Positions 15,415-21,444 of a stretch of DNA of 21,444 nt are shown piece after piece. The translations under genes and the position numbers were made by a program. The stretch comes from Dehalococcoidia bacterium (GTDB lineage: Bacteria; Chloroflexota; Dehalococcoidia; SZUA-161; SpSt-899): assembly GCA_023271485.1 (NCBI GenBank), contig JALPXT010000010.1, forward strand, positions 1 through 21,444, read 5' to 3'. Position 1 is the stretch's first letter. Every line of letters starts with the position of its first letter. The notes beneath the pieces were generated by a model that was not told the DNA's origin, made no database searches, and was given only the letters and a program-made list of their open reading frames with translations.

Positions 15415-16308
15415 CTATCTCTCTTGTCTTAAACCCCTGGTATAGTAGTTCTTAATTGCACGTGAGGATAAATTAGCAATAAGCACCGTTAATATCAAGA
15501 GCGTTGCCGTGCCAAAAGCCCTGGCTACGGCGCCAGGGTGAATTTCAGCGATAGCCAGGAGGTATACATGCAACGACATCGGCCTGACCGAACTAAAGAG
15601 CGAGGTGGGAAGCGCCATAAATGACCCAGCTGTGAGCATTAGGGCAGCGGTTTCGCCCGCTGCTCTCCCAATCCCAAGTATTACTCCGGTGAGTATCCCT
15701 GGAGCAGCGCTTGGGAGCACCACCCTGCTGACAGTCTGCCACTTTGTAGCACCTAAGGCGTAACTGGCTTCCCGATACGACCCTGGCACTGCCTTTATAG
15801 CCTCCTGAGTAGTTCTGATGGTCTCATTCAGAATCATACAAGCCAAAATCATCCCTCCTGACAAGATAGAGAAGCCCCATTCTAACAATACCACAAAGAA
15901 AGCAAAGCCAAACAAGCCAAATATTATGGATGGAATCCCGGCCAACCATTCAGCTCCAAAGGTGACTATCTTTGACAAGGGATGTGTGCCGGCATATTCA
16001 GTCAGGTAAATCCCGCTTGCGACCGCTATGGGAGTGGCAACTATTGTCGAGATTGCAATGATACACAAAGTCCCAACTATCATCGGCAATATCCCTCCCT
16101 CGCGGCCCCCTGCTATGGGCATAGCGGAGATAAATTCCAGATCGATTGCCCCAATACCGCGTATCACCACAAAGCCGGTAATAACCAGGAGAATAGCCAA
16201 TACTGTTAAACCAGAAGCCCACATTACAGCTCTGGCGGTTTTTTCGTGAGTGGATGGGGAAGTCACCCATCGCGTAAGCTTTGCAATCTTTTCGTGTGCT
16301 GAGATCAC
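15415..16308 (-). CDS. pstA: Phosphate ABC transporter permease PstA
   Basis: A 297-residue inner-membrane subunit with about six membrane helices. Diagnostic features are the N-terminal helix AVMWASGLTVLAILLVITGF, GGILPMIVGTL, the segment IPSIIFGLFG, and the EAA-type loop YREASYALGATKWQTVSRVV before LPSAAPGILTG. The start is a GTG at 16308 whose bases overlap the pstC stop (GTGA, four bases), so translation is coupled. It pairs with PstC to make the phosphate channel. The region before the first helix (about 25 residues) is hydrophilic and cytoplasmic. Confidence 0.96.
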   Translation of the reverse strand: MISAHEKIAKLTRWVTSPSTHEKTARAVMWASGLTVLAILLVITGFVVIRGIGAIDLEFISAMPIAGGREGGILPMIVGTLCIIAISTIVATPIAVASGIYLTEYAGTHPLSKIVTFGAEWLAGIPSIIFGLFGFAFFVVLLEWGFSILSGGMILACMILNETIRTTQEAIKAVPGSYREASYALGATKWQTVSRVVLPSAAPGILTGVILGIGRAAGETAALMLTAGSFMALPTSLFSSVRPMSLHVYLLAIAEIHPGAVARAFGTATLLILTVLIANLSSRAIKNYYTRGLRQER

Positions 16309-17171
16309 AGTTGCTGCCCCCGCCTTAACCTGTTTGAGATGACAACCAGTATTGATATGGCGACAAACAGGACAATCCCGGTAGCAAAAAGGGCCTGGCG
16401 ATGTGGACCATGGGGAGCATAACCCATCTCCAGAGCAACATTAGCGGTAAGTGTACGGATAGGATCTAACACGGAATCCGGGATAGCGGGAATATTCCCC
16501 AGCACCATAATAGCAGCCATGGTCTCTCCGATGGCGCGTCCGGAGCCTAACACCACTCCTGCCAGAATTCCCGAACGGGCAGCAGGCAGAATCACATTTT
16601 TGATGGTCTGCCAATGAGTAGCCCCCAGTGCGAATGAAGCTTCTTTATAACTCTTGGGCACTGCATGAATAGCATCTTCAGATATAGTAATAATTATAGG
16701 TAAGGCCATTATTGCCAGAACAATTGAGCCGGCAAGCAAACTAAACCCGGGCGGGCCGAAGTAAGTTCTGATGAAAGGCACAAGCACGATAACCCCAACG
16801 AACCCATATACCACCGAAGGGATTCCGGCCAATAACTCAATCACTGGTCGGAGTATATTTCTGATTACATCAGGAGCGACCTCAGCCAGAAACATTGCCG
16901 CCAATACCCCTAAGGGGACGCTGATCAACATTGAGAGAAGGGTTACTAGGAGGGTGCCAATCATCATTGGGAAAATTCCAAATATTTCATGTCCGGGGCG
17001 CCAATGCATGCCAAAGAGAAAATCAAAAAGCCCTACCTCTGCAATTAAGGGGAGGCCTGTTCTAAAGATAGTTATTATGATAAAAGCAATGATGACAACT
17101 GAAACCATCGCCGCTGCAATCAATAACCTTTCAATAACCCATTCTCTATAGCTACGTGGCATGAATTTCAT
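16305..17171 (-). CDS. pstC: Phosphate ABC transporter permease PstC
   Basis: A 288-residue inner-membrane subunit. The N-terminal helix follows REWVIERLL. Conserved PstC signs are FGIFPMMIGTLLVTLLSMLI, the strand VPLGVLAAMFLAE, LLAGIPSVVYGFVGVIVLVP, and the EAA-type loop YKEASFALGATHWQTIKNV. Near the end it has TANVALEMG, typical of the subfamily. It overlaps pstA by four bases and is separated from pstS by 101 bases that hold a strong hairpin. The ATG at 17171 has AAAGGGG and CAAGGGG upstream, the second almost touching the start. Confidence 0.96.
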   Translation of the reverse strand: MKFMPRSYREWVIERLLIAAAMVSVVIIAFIIITIFRTGLPLIAEVGLFDFLFGMHWRPGHEIFGIFPMMIGTLLVTLLSMLISVPLGVLAAMFLAEVAPDVIRNILRPVIELLAGIPSVVYGFVGVIVLVPFIRTYFGPPGFSLLAGSIVLAIMALPIIITISEDAIHAVPKSYKEASFALGATHWQTIKNVILPAARSGILAGVVLGSGRAIGETMAAIMVLGNIPAIPDSVLDPIRTLTANVALEMGYAPHGPHRQALFATGIVLFVAISILVVISNRLRRGQQL

Positions 17172-17198
17172 CCCCTTGGGCCCCTTTATGAAATAGCT

Positions 17199-17235
17199 TG
17201 GAGGGCCGTGTGAACTCAGTCCACATAGCCCTCCA
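17199..17235 (-). promoter_or_regulatory. Stem-loop between pstS and pstC
   Basis: In the mRNA sense the stem is TGGAGGGC ... GCCCTCCA (8 bp), with an inner stem GTGGAC/GTTCAC closed by a TGA-type loop. It lies 37 bases after the pstS stop and 27 before pstC, and has no T-run. Such hairpins after a binding-protein gene often protect the upstream message or partly stop transcription, giving more PstS than channel; applied here that is inference. Confidence 0.6.
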
Positions 17236-17272
17236 TATCATTACTTACTTTGCTGTAGACCCAGACAAAGTC

Positions 17273-18109
17273 TTAGTCAACCCTTACCATTCCTTCATCG
17301 GCGAGCATGTCCTGTCCCTCCGGGCCAAGCACAAAGTCGATGAACTTCCGCTCCAGCGGGTCAGGCTCACCATAGGTCAGGAATAGAAACGGCCTGGCAA
17401 TTCCATAGTCTCCTGCCAGCACAGCCGCAGCAGTAGGCGCAACCCCGTCCACTTTAAGAGCCCGGACCGTTTCATCCAGGGCAGCGATAGTGATGTAGCC
17501 GATAGCCGATGGATCGCCAGCTACACCGGCTCTCACGCCACCGGTTCCTATCTTGATAAGCGTTGGTACCGGCTCTATATCCTCATGGACGATATCCTCA
17601 AAGGCACCTCTTGTCCCCGACCCTTCTTCTCTAATTATGACCGTAATTGGCACGTCTTTGCCGCCAACCTCATTCCAGTTTGTAATCTCCCCCAGGAATA
17701 TTTTCCTGACCTCTTCCATAGTCAGGTTCTCTACTGGGTTATCGGGATGTACTATTGCGGCAATGGCATCGTGGCAGATCACAAATTCCCCCAGACCCCA
17801 GCCAGGCTCATCCCCCTTTAACCAGCGGGAGGACATTCCTATATCAAACGTCCCTTCGTGAGCACCCACAACTCCAGCAGTCGAGCCTACGGAGTGAGTT
17901 TCCACCACTATGTGAGGATGCTTCTCCATAAACCTCTCCGCCAGAAGAACGGCTACCACATATACCGATGACGAACCGCCAACGACCAGCCTTTCTTCTA
18001 CTGGATCTTCTGCAGGTGGATCTTCCTCTTCTGGGGGACACCCAATAGCAACCACGCTCGTGGCAAGCAACAACACTACCAGCAAGCTTGACAATACTCC
18101 CTTTTTCAT
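17273..18109 (-). CDS. pstS: Phosphate-binding lipoprotein PstS
   Basis: Phosphate-binding protein anchored outside the membrane, 278 residues. The lipoprotein signal is MKKGVLSSLLVVLLLATSVV with lipobox VAIGC, followed by an acidic Pro/Glu linker (PPEEEDPPAEDPVEE). The mature part starts LVVGGSSSV. Phosphate-site segments are the GSSSV loop, DIGMSSR, and REEGSGTRGAFE; IFLGEITNWNEVGG is the most recognisable PstS stretch. The second of two close ATGs (18109 rather than 18115) is chosen because GGAGG at 18118-18122 is eight bases away from it and only two from the other. It is first in the operon, behind the Pho box and leader. Confidence 0.95.
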   Translation of the reverse strand: MKKGVLSSLLVVLLLATSVVAIGCPPEEEDPPAEDPVEERLVVGGSSSVYVVAVLLAERFMEKHPHIVVETHSVGSTAGVVGAHEGTFDIGMSSRWLKGDEPGWGLGEFVICHDAIAAIVHPDNPVENLTMEEVRKIFLGEITNWNEVGGKDVPITVIIREEGSGTRGAFEDIVHEDIEPVPTLIKIGTGGVRAGVAGDPSAIGYITIAALDETVRALKVDGVAPTAAAVLAGDYGIARPFLFLTYGEPDPLERKFIDFVLGPEGQDMLADEGMVRVD

Positions 18110-18117
18110 TGTCATAT

Positions 18118-18300
18118 CCTCCTTTTATTTGTTTGAGACACCTTGCTTTTACCGGAAGATACTTAAATCATACCATCATTCGCACCTCCTTTTCAACTGC
18201 TTTGTAACCACTCAGGTTGTCAAGCCTGCCCCCGGCCGCAGGCCCAGGGGTTCACGGTTGCCTGCCGACTACCGGGAACCATGAACCTCAGTAGTCACCT
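18118..18300 (-). promoter_or_regulatory. Structured 5' leader of the pst operon
   Basis: About 185 bases between the expected start of transcription and pstS. Read as RNA, the first hairpin is GGTTCATGGTT (18287-18277) with AACCGTGAACC (18259-18249), fully paired if one G-U is allowed. Its 17-base loop contains GGCAGGC. Next comes GCCTGC (18243-18238), which can pair either with that loop or with GCAGGC (18229-18224) downstream, so two folds exclude each other. Further down a strong GGAGG (18190-18186) precedes a three-codon frame, ATG-ATG-GTA-TGA (18179-18168). No match to a known riboswitch class is recognised. Confidence 0.45.
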
Positions 18301-18306
18301 TACTTT

Positions 18307-18312
18307 ATTATA
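18307..18312 (-). promoter_or_regulatory. -10 element of the pst promoter
   Basis: A consensus TATAAT on the minus strand, preceded by TGC (extended -10). The nearest Pho-box repeat ends nine bases upstream and occupies the -35 zone in place of a standard hexamer, as expected for a promoter that depends on an activator. Confidence 0.75.
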
Positions 18313-18321
18313 GCAGGCGAT

Positions 18322-18360
18322 CTTTAAGGTTTTGTTAAGGTTTTGTTAAGGTTTTGTTAA
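18322..18360 (-). promoter_or_regulatory. Pho box: 11-bp direct repeats upstream of pstS
   Basis: On the minus strand TTAACA occurs three times with exactly 11-base spacing (18360-18355, 18349-18344, 18338-18333), and a fourth, weaker copy TTAAAG follows (18327-18322). The spacer is AAACC each time. This matches the design of PhoP/PhoB sites, in which 6- to 7-base half-sites repeat every 11 bases, and the TTAACA form is that known for Bacillus PhoP. Location just upstream of the -10 and of pstS makes phosphate-starvation activation very likely. Confidence 0.85.
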
Positions 18361-18380
18361 GAAAAGGCTATTCTTAGACA

Positions 18381-18469
18381 TGATTTGCTTCTTCCTCTTC
18401 CCAGCGATAGGGTCCACCCCGTGGAATATTGAAAATTATTCCACGGGGTGTTGAAGAGGAGGTAAATCA
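18381..18469. repeat. Long imperfect palindrome between the phosphatase gene and the pst promoter
   Basis: The centre is a perfect 14-bp stem, CACCCCGTGGAATA (18415-18428) and TATTCCACGGGGTG (18437-18450), with an 8-base loop. The outer arms also match imperfectly: TGATTT plus a CTTC/CCTCTTC stretch at 18381-18400, and GAAGAGG plus AAATCA at 18453-18469. It starts a few bases after the phosphatase stop, so it probably ends that transcript and shields the pst promoter, although no T-run is present. The nested form, long terminal arms plus a core palindrome, also fits a small MITE-like element. Confidence 0.6.
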
Positions 18470-18473
18470 GTGA

Positions 18474-19850
18474 CTACTCAAGTGGCTCTCCCAGCCACTC
18501 ACCAAACAGGGTGTAGTACATGATCCGGTAGATATCGGTATTGTCGACGATGCCAAGCTCGGTGACCAGGTTAGCATTAAGGCCCTTGGCACGAGCCACA
18601 ATGCCGGCAGACAGGTCGTGCGGAGTTGCCCAGGCCACGGCAAACTGCCATTGGTTACCTTTTCTATCTGGTGCCGACAGGAACGGCGCGGTTCCTGGGC
18701 CATCGATGCCGTCCAGCAGTGGTGCTTTTACCCACTCGCCATCCGGACCAGTGTTGATTCTAGCCTCGCCTACCTTCTCAACTCCAGGTTGTCGAAGAAG
18801 ATGCTTGCCACCAGCGGCGCTGTCGCCCGCAGTGATCAGCAAGGTATTCGGGTTTTCCTCGACAAAGTCGGCAAACACCCCGAAGGCCGCATCAGCACGC
18901 TCACCTGCTACAAATGAACCTTTGGCATTGGCGTCATTGGGAAAATTGTCAGTTCCCTCCTCCTCAGCAACGATGAAGATACCCCTTTCCGTTGCTTTTG
19001 GATTGCGTGAAAGTATCTCGATCGCCGCCGCTGACATTTCGGCTATAGTAGGTGCCCAAGGCCAGTAATGCGGGAGTCCCTCGGCACGCAACACTTCCTC
19101 TGGTTCACAGTTAAAGGTGTGCCCGCTGGCGAATACGCCCAATACTTTGGTCGCTGTGCCGGCTACCGCCATCAACTCATCGCGCGTATAGACGACTGTG
19201 TATCCGAGTGCTTCCGCCCTCTCAATAAGGTTGAGGCCATCCTCACGCCTGCCTTCCCCGTGGCGACCGACGACGCCCACCGGCAGAAGCCACCTTTCCC
19301 CACCGCTTAAGATGACGTCAGCTCCTGACTCGATGACCTGTTTTGCGATCTCCTCTCTCATCCCACGCTCTTCGACCGAGGCGACGAAGGCGGCCGTGCC
19401 GGGCTCGGTGATGCAGCCGCTCCCGATGAGGGCCGTCGCGAAACCGGCCTGGATAGCCTCCTCTACAATCGACATCTGTTCGCCGGAAAGGGCGGTAATC
19501 ACCTCATGCTCATCCAGACCGAAGCTGTCCCGGGCCACCTTTACCCCGTAGGCATGGGTTGTTGCCCCGCCATGCGAGCTTGCGGTCAGATCGTCTATCA
19601 TGTGCTCGGTATAGGGGGCCATATAGGGCAGCCGGTCCCAGTTAAGTCTGTCATCCGGCCCAACCAGCCAGATGCGCAGGGCGTTCCAGTGGTTAGGCCC
19701 ATATCCGTCGGGGTGAAAGAAGATGACATTTCGTACCTCGTTCGGTTCCGAGCAAGGTTCTTCCACCTCTGCCGCTGGTCGTGGGCAGCCAGTTGCCACC
19801 ATGGCTGCTGTTAGCAACACCGCAACTATCACGATTAGTCTCTTGTGCAT
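18474..19850 (-). CDS. Alkaline-phosphatase-family lipoprotein with altered metal ligands
   Basis: Extracytoplasmic phosphomonoesterase of the PhoA family, 458 residues. The lipoprotein signal is HKRLIVIVAVLLTAAM with lipobox VATGC. The ATG at 19850 is preferred over that at 19865, because GGAGG lies between the two and is well spaced only for the former. Recognisable positions, by alignment to E. coli PhoA: Asp48 (Asp51), Ser92 in SSHGGATTHAYGVK (nucleophile Ser102), Thr148 (Thr155), Glu296 (Glu322), Asp301 (Asp327), Asp343 (Asp369) and His411 (His412). Two zinc ligands differ: the His331 position is Asn305 and the His370 position is Ser344. The usual DS at the nucleophile is SS. It probably releases phosphate from organic esters, perhaps with another metal. 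The nucleotidase gene lies upstream on the same strand. Confidence 0.85.
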   Translation of the reverse strand: MHKRLIVIVAVLLTAAMVATGCPRPAAEVEEPCSEPNEVRNVIFFHPDGYGPNHWNALRIWLVGPDDRLNWDRLPYMAPYTEHMIDDLTASSHGGATTHAYGVKVARDSFGLDEHEVITALSGEQMSIVEEAIQAGFATALIGSGCITEPGTAAFVASVEERGMREEIAKQVIESGADVILSGGERWLLPVGVVGRHGEGRREDGLNLIERAEALGYTVVYTRDELMAVAGTATKVLGVFASGHTFNCEPEEVLRAEGLPHYWPWAPTIAEMSAAAIEILSRNPKATERGIFIVAEEEGTDNFPNDANAKGSFVAGERADAAFGVFADFVEENPNTLLITAGDSAAGGKHLLRQPGVEKVGEARINTGPDGEWVKAPLLDGIDGPGTAPFLSAPDRKGNQWQFAVAWATPHDLSAGIVARAKGLNANLVTELGIVDNTDIYRIMYYTLFGEWLGEPLE

Positions 19851-19896
19851 CTTGTCCTCCTTCATCTTAGTTGTTTTCTTTGTTTTGTACGTCTTG

Positions 19897-19930
19897 CCTC
19901 CTTTACCTCATCCTGTCCTCCTTTACCTCA
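19897..19930 (-). repeat. Tandem ribosome-binding-site-like repeat upstream of the phosphatase gene
   Basis: TGAGGTAAAGGAGG occurs twice at 20-base spacing on the minus strand (19930-19917 and 19910-19897), about 50-80 bases before the phosphatase ATG. Each has a strong Shine-Dalgarno core. After the first copy there is ATG-AGG-TAA, a two-codon frame. The rest of the 144-base gap (19851-19994) holds the gene's own GGAGG and a promoter-like pair. Confidence 0.6.
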
Positions 19931-19968
19931 GTTGTCTTCTTTAGTGGTGCTCCTTATCACTTGAATTC

Positions 19969-19998
19969 GTTATATCCCTCTCACCTCCTTCCTTTCAA
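19969..19998 (-). promoter_or_regulatory. Candidate promoter for the phosphatase gene
   Basis: TTGAAA (19998-19993), 18-base spacer, TATAAC (19974-19969) on the minus strand, overlapping the stop codon of the nucleotidase gene. No TTAACA repeats like those at pst are present. The spacer is purine-rich and SD-like, so the match may be fortuitous. Confidence 0.3.
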
Positions 19999-21444
19999 TT
20001 CAATATCCGAATTCTGTCTTCTATTATCGGGCGTACCGTTCCTTGCTCCCTGATATAGGCAGCCACTGCGTCTCGGAGAAAATCGCCCGTTTCCAATACC
20101 ACCTCTGCCTCTTTCAGCATCGTATACTTATCTCCGCCCCCTGCCAGGAAGCAATTGGTGGCAACGATGTATGTTCGGTCCAGATTAATGGGCTCCCCTC
20201 CGACGGTCACTTCCACTATGCGCTCCCCACTCGGACGAGCCGGATCGAAGGCAAAGCTCATACCGGATACTTGAGGAAATGCCCCGGTAGGAGACTCATC
20301 GCTGACACCATTCTCCAGCGCTTGCCAGATCGCCTCACCGGTCAGCTCCAGGGCCACGATATAGTTGTCAAACGGGAGCACGACAAATATCTCTTCAAGG
20401 GTAATCGGCCCGATGTCAATACTGGCTCGGATACCACCGCCGTTCTGGATGGCGATGTCTGCACCGGTCCTCTCTCTGATCACATCAGCGACCAAATTCC
20501 CCAAGTTGGTCTCTTTTGAGCGGATGTCCTCTCTCTCCCCATTGAGGACGACCTCTGCCTCTCCGATCACTTCAGCCAGCGCTATCCCCACTTCCTCTCT
20601 GTATGGAGTTAAGACAGCGTTTACATCTGCATCCTCTTCTATGGCCGGGGTGATGGGGAGAAATTCATGTGAGAAGTCGATCACTGTGCCATCCTTGACC
20701 ACGATGTCCAGCCGTCCCAGAACCTTGCCGTGTTCGCCTGAGTCAACCAGGATGGTATTCCCAATCTGCTCTATGCGCTCCTCGTGAGTATGAGCGCTCA
20801 CCGAAACCGCAATCCCGGGCACTTCCACAAGCACCGGCCCCTCCTCTGCGGACCCCATATGGGCCAGGAGAACGATGAGATCAACTTGTGGGCCTATCTG
20901 CTCCACGATCTCCCTGGTGACCGTCACCGGATCTAAGAACTCCACATCCTCCACGTTCCTCGGGTGGGTCACAATGGGGGTATATGTCGTCACCAGGCCG
21001 ATGATCCCGATCCCTAATCCGCCTACTTCAACGATCGTGTAGGGAGGAAGGAAGGGGACAGACTCGCCGATCTTGTATTGAACATTAGCACCGAGGATCG
21101 GAAATTTGGCCTGCTCAGCCCTCTCTTGCAAAACCCCGAGCCCGTAATTGAAGTCGTGGTTGCCCACTACCATGGCGGTGTAGCCGATTGCGTTCATCGC
21201 CGCAATCACGGACTCACCCTTGAGCAGGTTGGCCAGGTTCGTGCCGTGGATGGTATCACCGGCATCAAGCAGGATGGTATTCGGTTCCTCTGCCCTTATC
21301 TGATTGACCAGGGTGGCTATACGAGCTATTCCACCAATGTATTCCTCTGCTCTCCACGGTTTGAACGGGTCCAGATGTCCATGCAGGTCCCCTGTATGCA
21401 GGATTGTGATGGTTGTTGGCGCTACCATCGGCTCCTCTACTACC
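19995..21444 (-). CDS. 5'-nucleotidase / 2',3'-cyclic phosphodiesterase family protein, 5' partial
   Basis: Calcineurin-like metallophosphoesterase with a C-terminal nucleotidase domain (UshA/YfkN family); at least 482 residues are visible. Metal-binding motifs are LHTGDLHGHLDPF, LLDAGDTIHGT, VVGNHDFNYG and SAHTHEE (GHTH in most relatives). The C-terminal domain carries KETNLGNLVADVIRE, IQNGGGIRASI, LPFDNYIVAL and AGGGDKYTM, which bind the nucleotide base. An ATG exists at 21428, but the frame remains open to the window edge (VVEEP before the Met). This Val/Glu/Pro stretch looks like the linker after a lipoprotein signal, so the true start is probably outside. The enzyme would strip phosphate from nucleotides outside the cell, feeding PstS. 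The stop is 144 bases before the phosphatase start, same strand. Confidence 0.93.
   Translation of the reverse strand, partial: VVEEPMVAPTTITILHTGDLHGHLDPFKPWRAEEYIGGIARIATLVNQIRAEEPNTILLDAGDTIHGTNLANLLKGESVIAAMNAIGYTAMVVGNHDFNYGLGVLQERAEQAKFPILGANVQYKIGESVPFLPPYTIVEVGGLGIGIIGLVTTYTPIVTHPRNVEDVEFLDPVTVTREIVEQIGPQVDLIVLLAHMGSAEEGPVLVEVPGIAVSVSAHTHEERIEQIGNTILVDSGEHGKVLGRLDIVVKDGTVIDFSHEFLPITPAIEEDADVNAVLTPYREEVGIALAEVIGEAEVVLNGEREDIRSKETNLGNLVADVIRERTGADIAIQNGGGIRASIDIGPITLEEIFVVLPFDNYIVALELTGEAIWQALENGVSDESPTGAFPQVSGMSFAFDPARPSGERIVEVTVGGEPINLDRTYIVATNCFLAGGGDKYTMLKEAEVVLETGDFLRDAVAAYIREQGTVRPIIEDRIRILN

Noticed and set aside
1..21444. CRISPR array, tRNA or rRNA genes
   Set aside because: No regularly spaced repeat-spacer pattern and no cloverleaf or rRNA sequence was noticed while reading the window.

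Overview
The window looks like part of a bacterial chromosome that is dense in short operons. Exported solute-binding proteins are lipoproteins whose lipobox cysteine is usually followed by proline (GCP), class III CoA-transferases occur as a tandem pair, and the phosphate operon has an 11-bp direct-repeat Pho box of the TTAACA type. This would suit an anaerobic Chloroflexota (Dehalococcoidia-like) genome or a similar lineage, but the taxonomic guess is inference only. TAG, TGA and TAA are all used as ordinary stops. Base composition is uneven: the first methyltransferase and the second binding protein are AT-rich, while most other genes are GC-rich.

Region 1 (1-7310, + strand): class I SAM methyltransferases alternate with family 5 (peptide/nickel type) ABC binding proteins, followed by two DppB/DppC-type permeases. 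The order is MT1 (cut by the window edge), SBP1 (broken by an in-frame TAG just after the lipobox), MT2, a short remnant, SBP2, MT3, permease, permease. SBP2/MT3 and the two permeases overlap, so transport and methylation look co-expressed. No ATPase gene is present.

Region 2 (7316-9854): a segment bounded by two inverted copies of a 47-bp palindromic element. It holds a HAD hydrolase (+), an internal fragment of an alpha-2-macroglobulin (+), the N-terminal piece of an M28 peptidase (-), a 35-codon ORF and a divergent zinc deacetylase (-) that lacks the usual catalytic tyrosine. It reads as a patchwork with decayed genes.

Region 3 (9855-13787, + strand): a second, canonical class II deacetylase, a DUF2007-like protein with a zinc ribbon, and two adjacent class III CoA-transferases. 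Only the second transferase has Asp at the expected catalytic position; the first has Glu.

Region 4 (13879-18360, - strand): a complete pstS-pstC-pstA-pstB-phoU phosphate uptake operon. It is preceded by a TATAAT promoter, a Pho box of three perfect repeats and one imperfect repeat, and a structured leader of about 185 nt.

Region 5 (18381-21444, - strand): an alkaline-phosphatase-family lipoprotein with altered metal ligands, and upstream of it a 5'-nucleotidase cut by the window edge. With pst they form a phosphate-scavenging neighbourhood: outside the membrane the nucleotidase and phosphatase would release phosphate, PstS binds it and PstCAB imports it, with PhoU as the brake.
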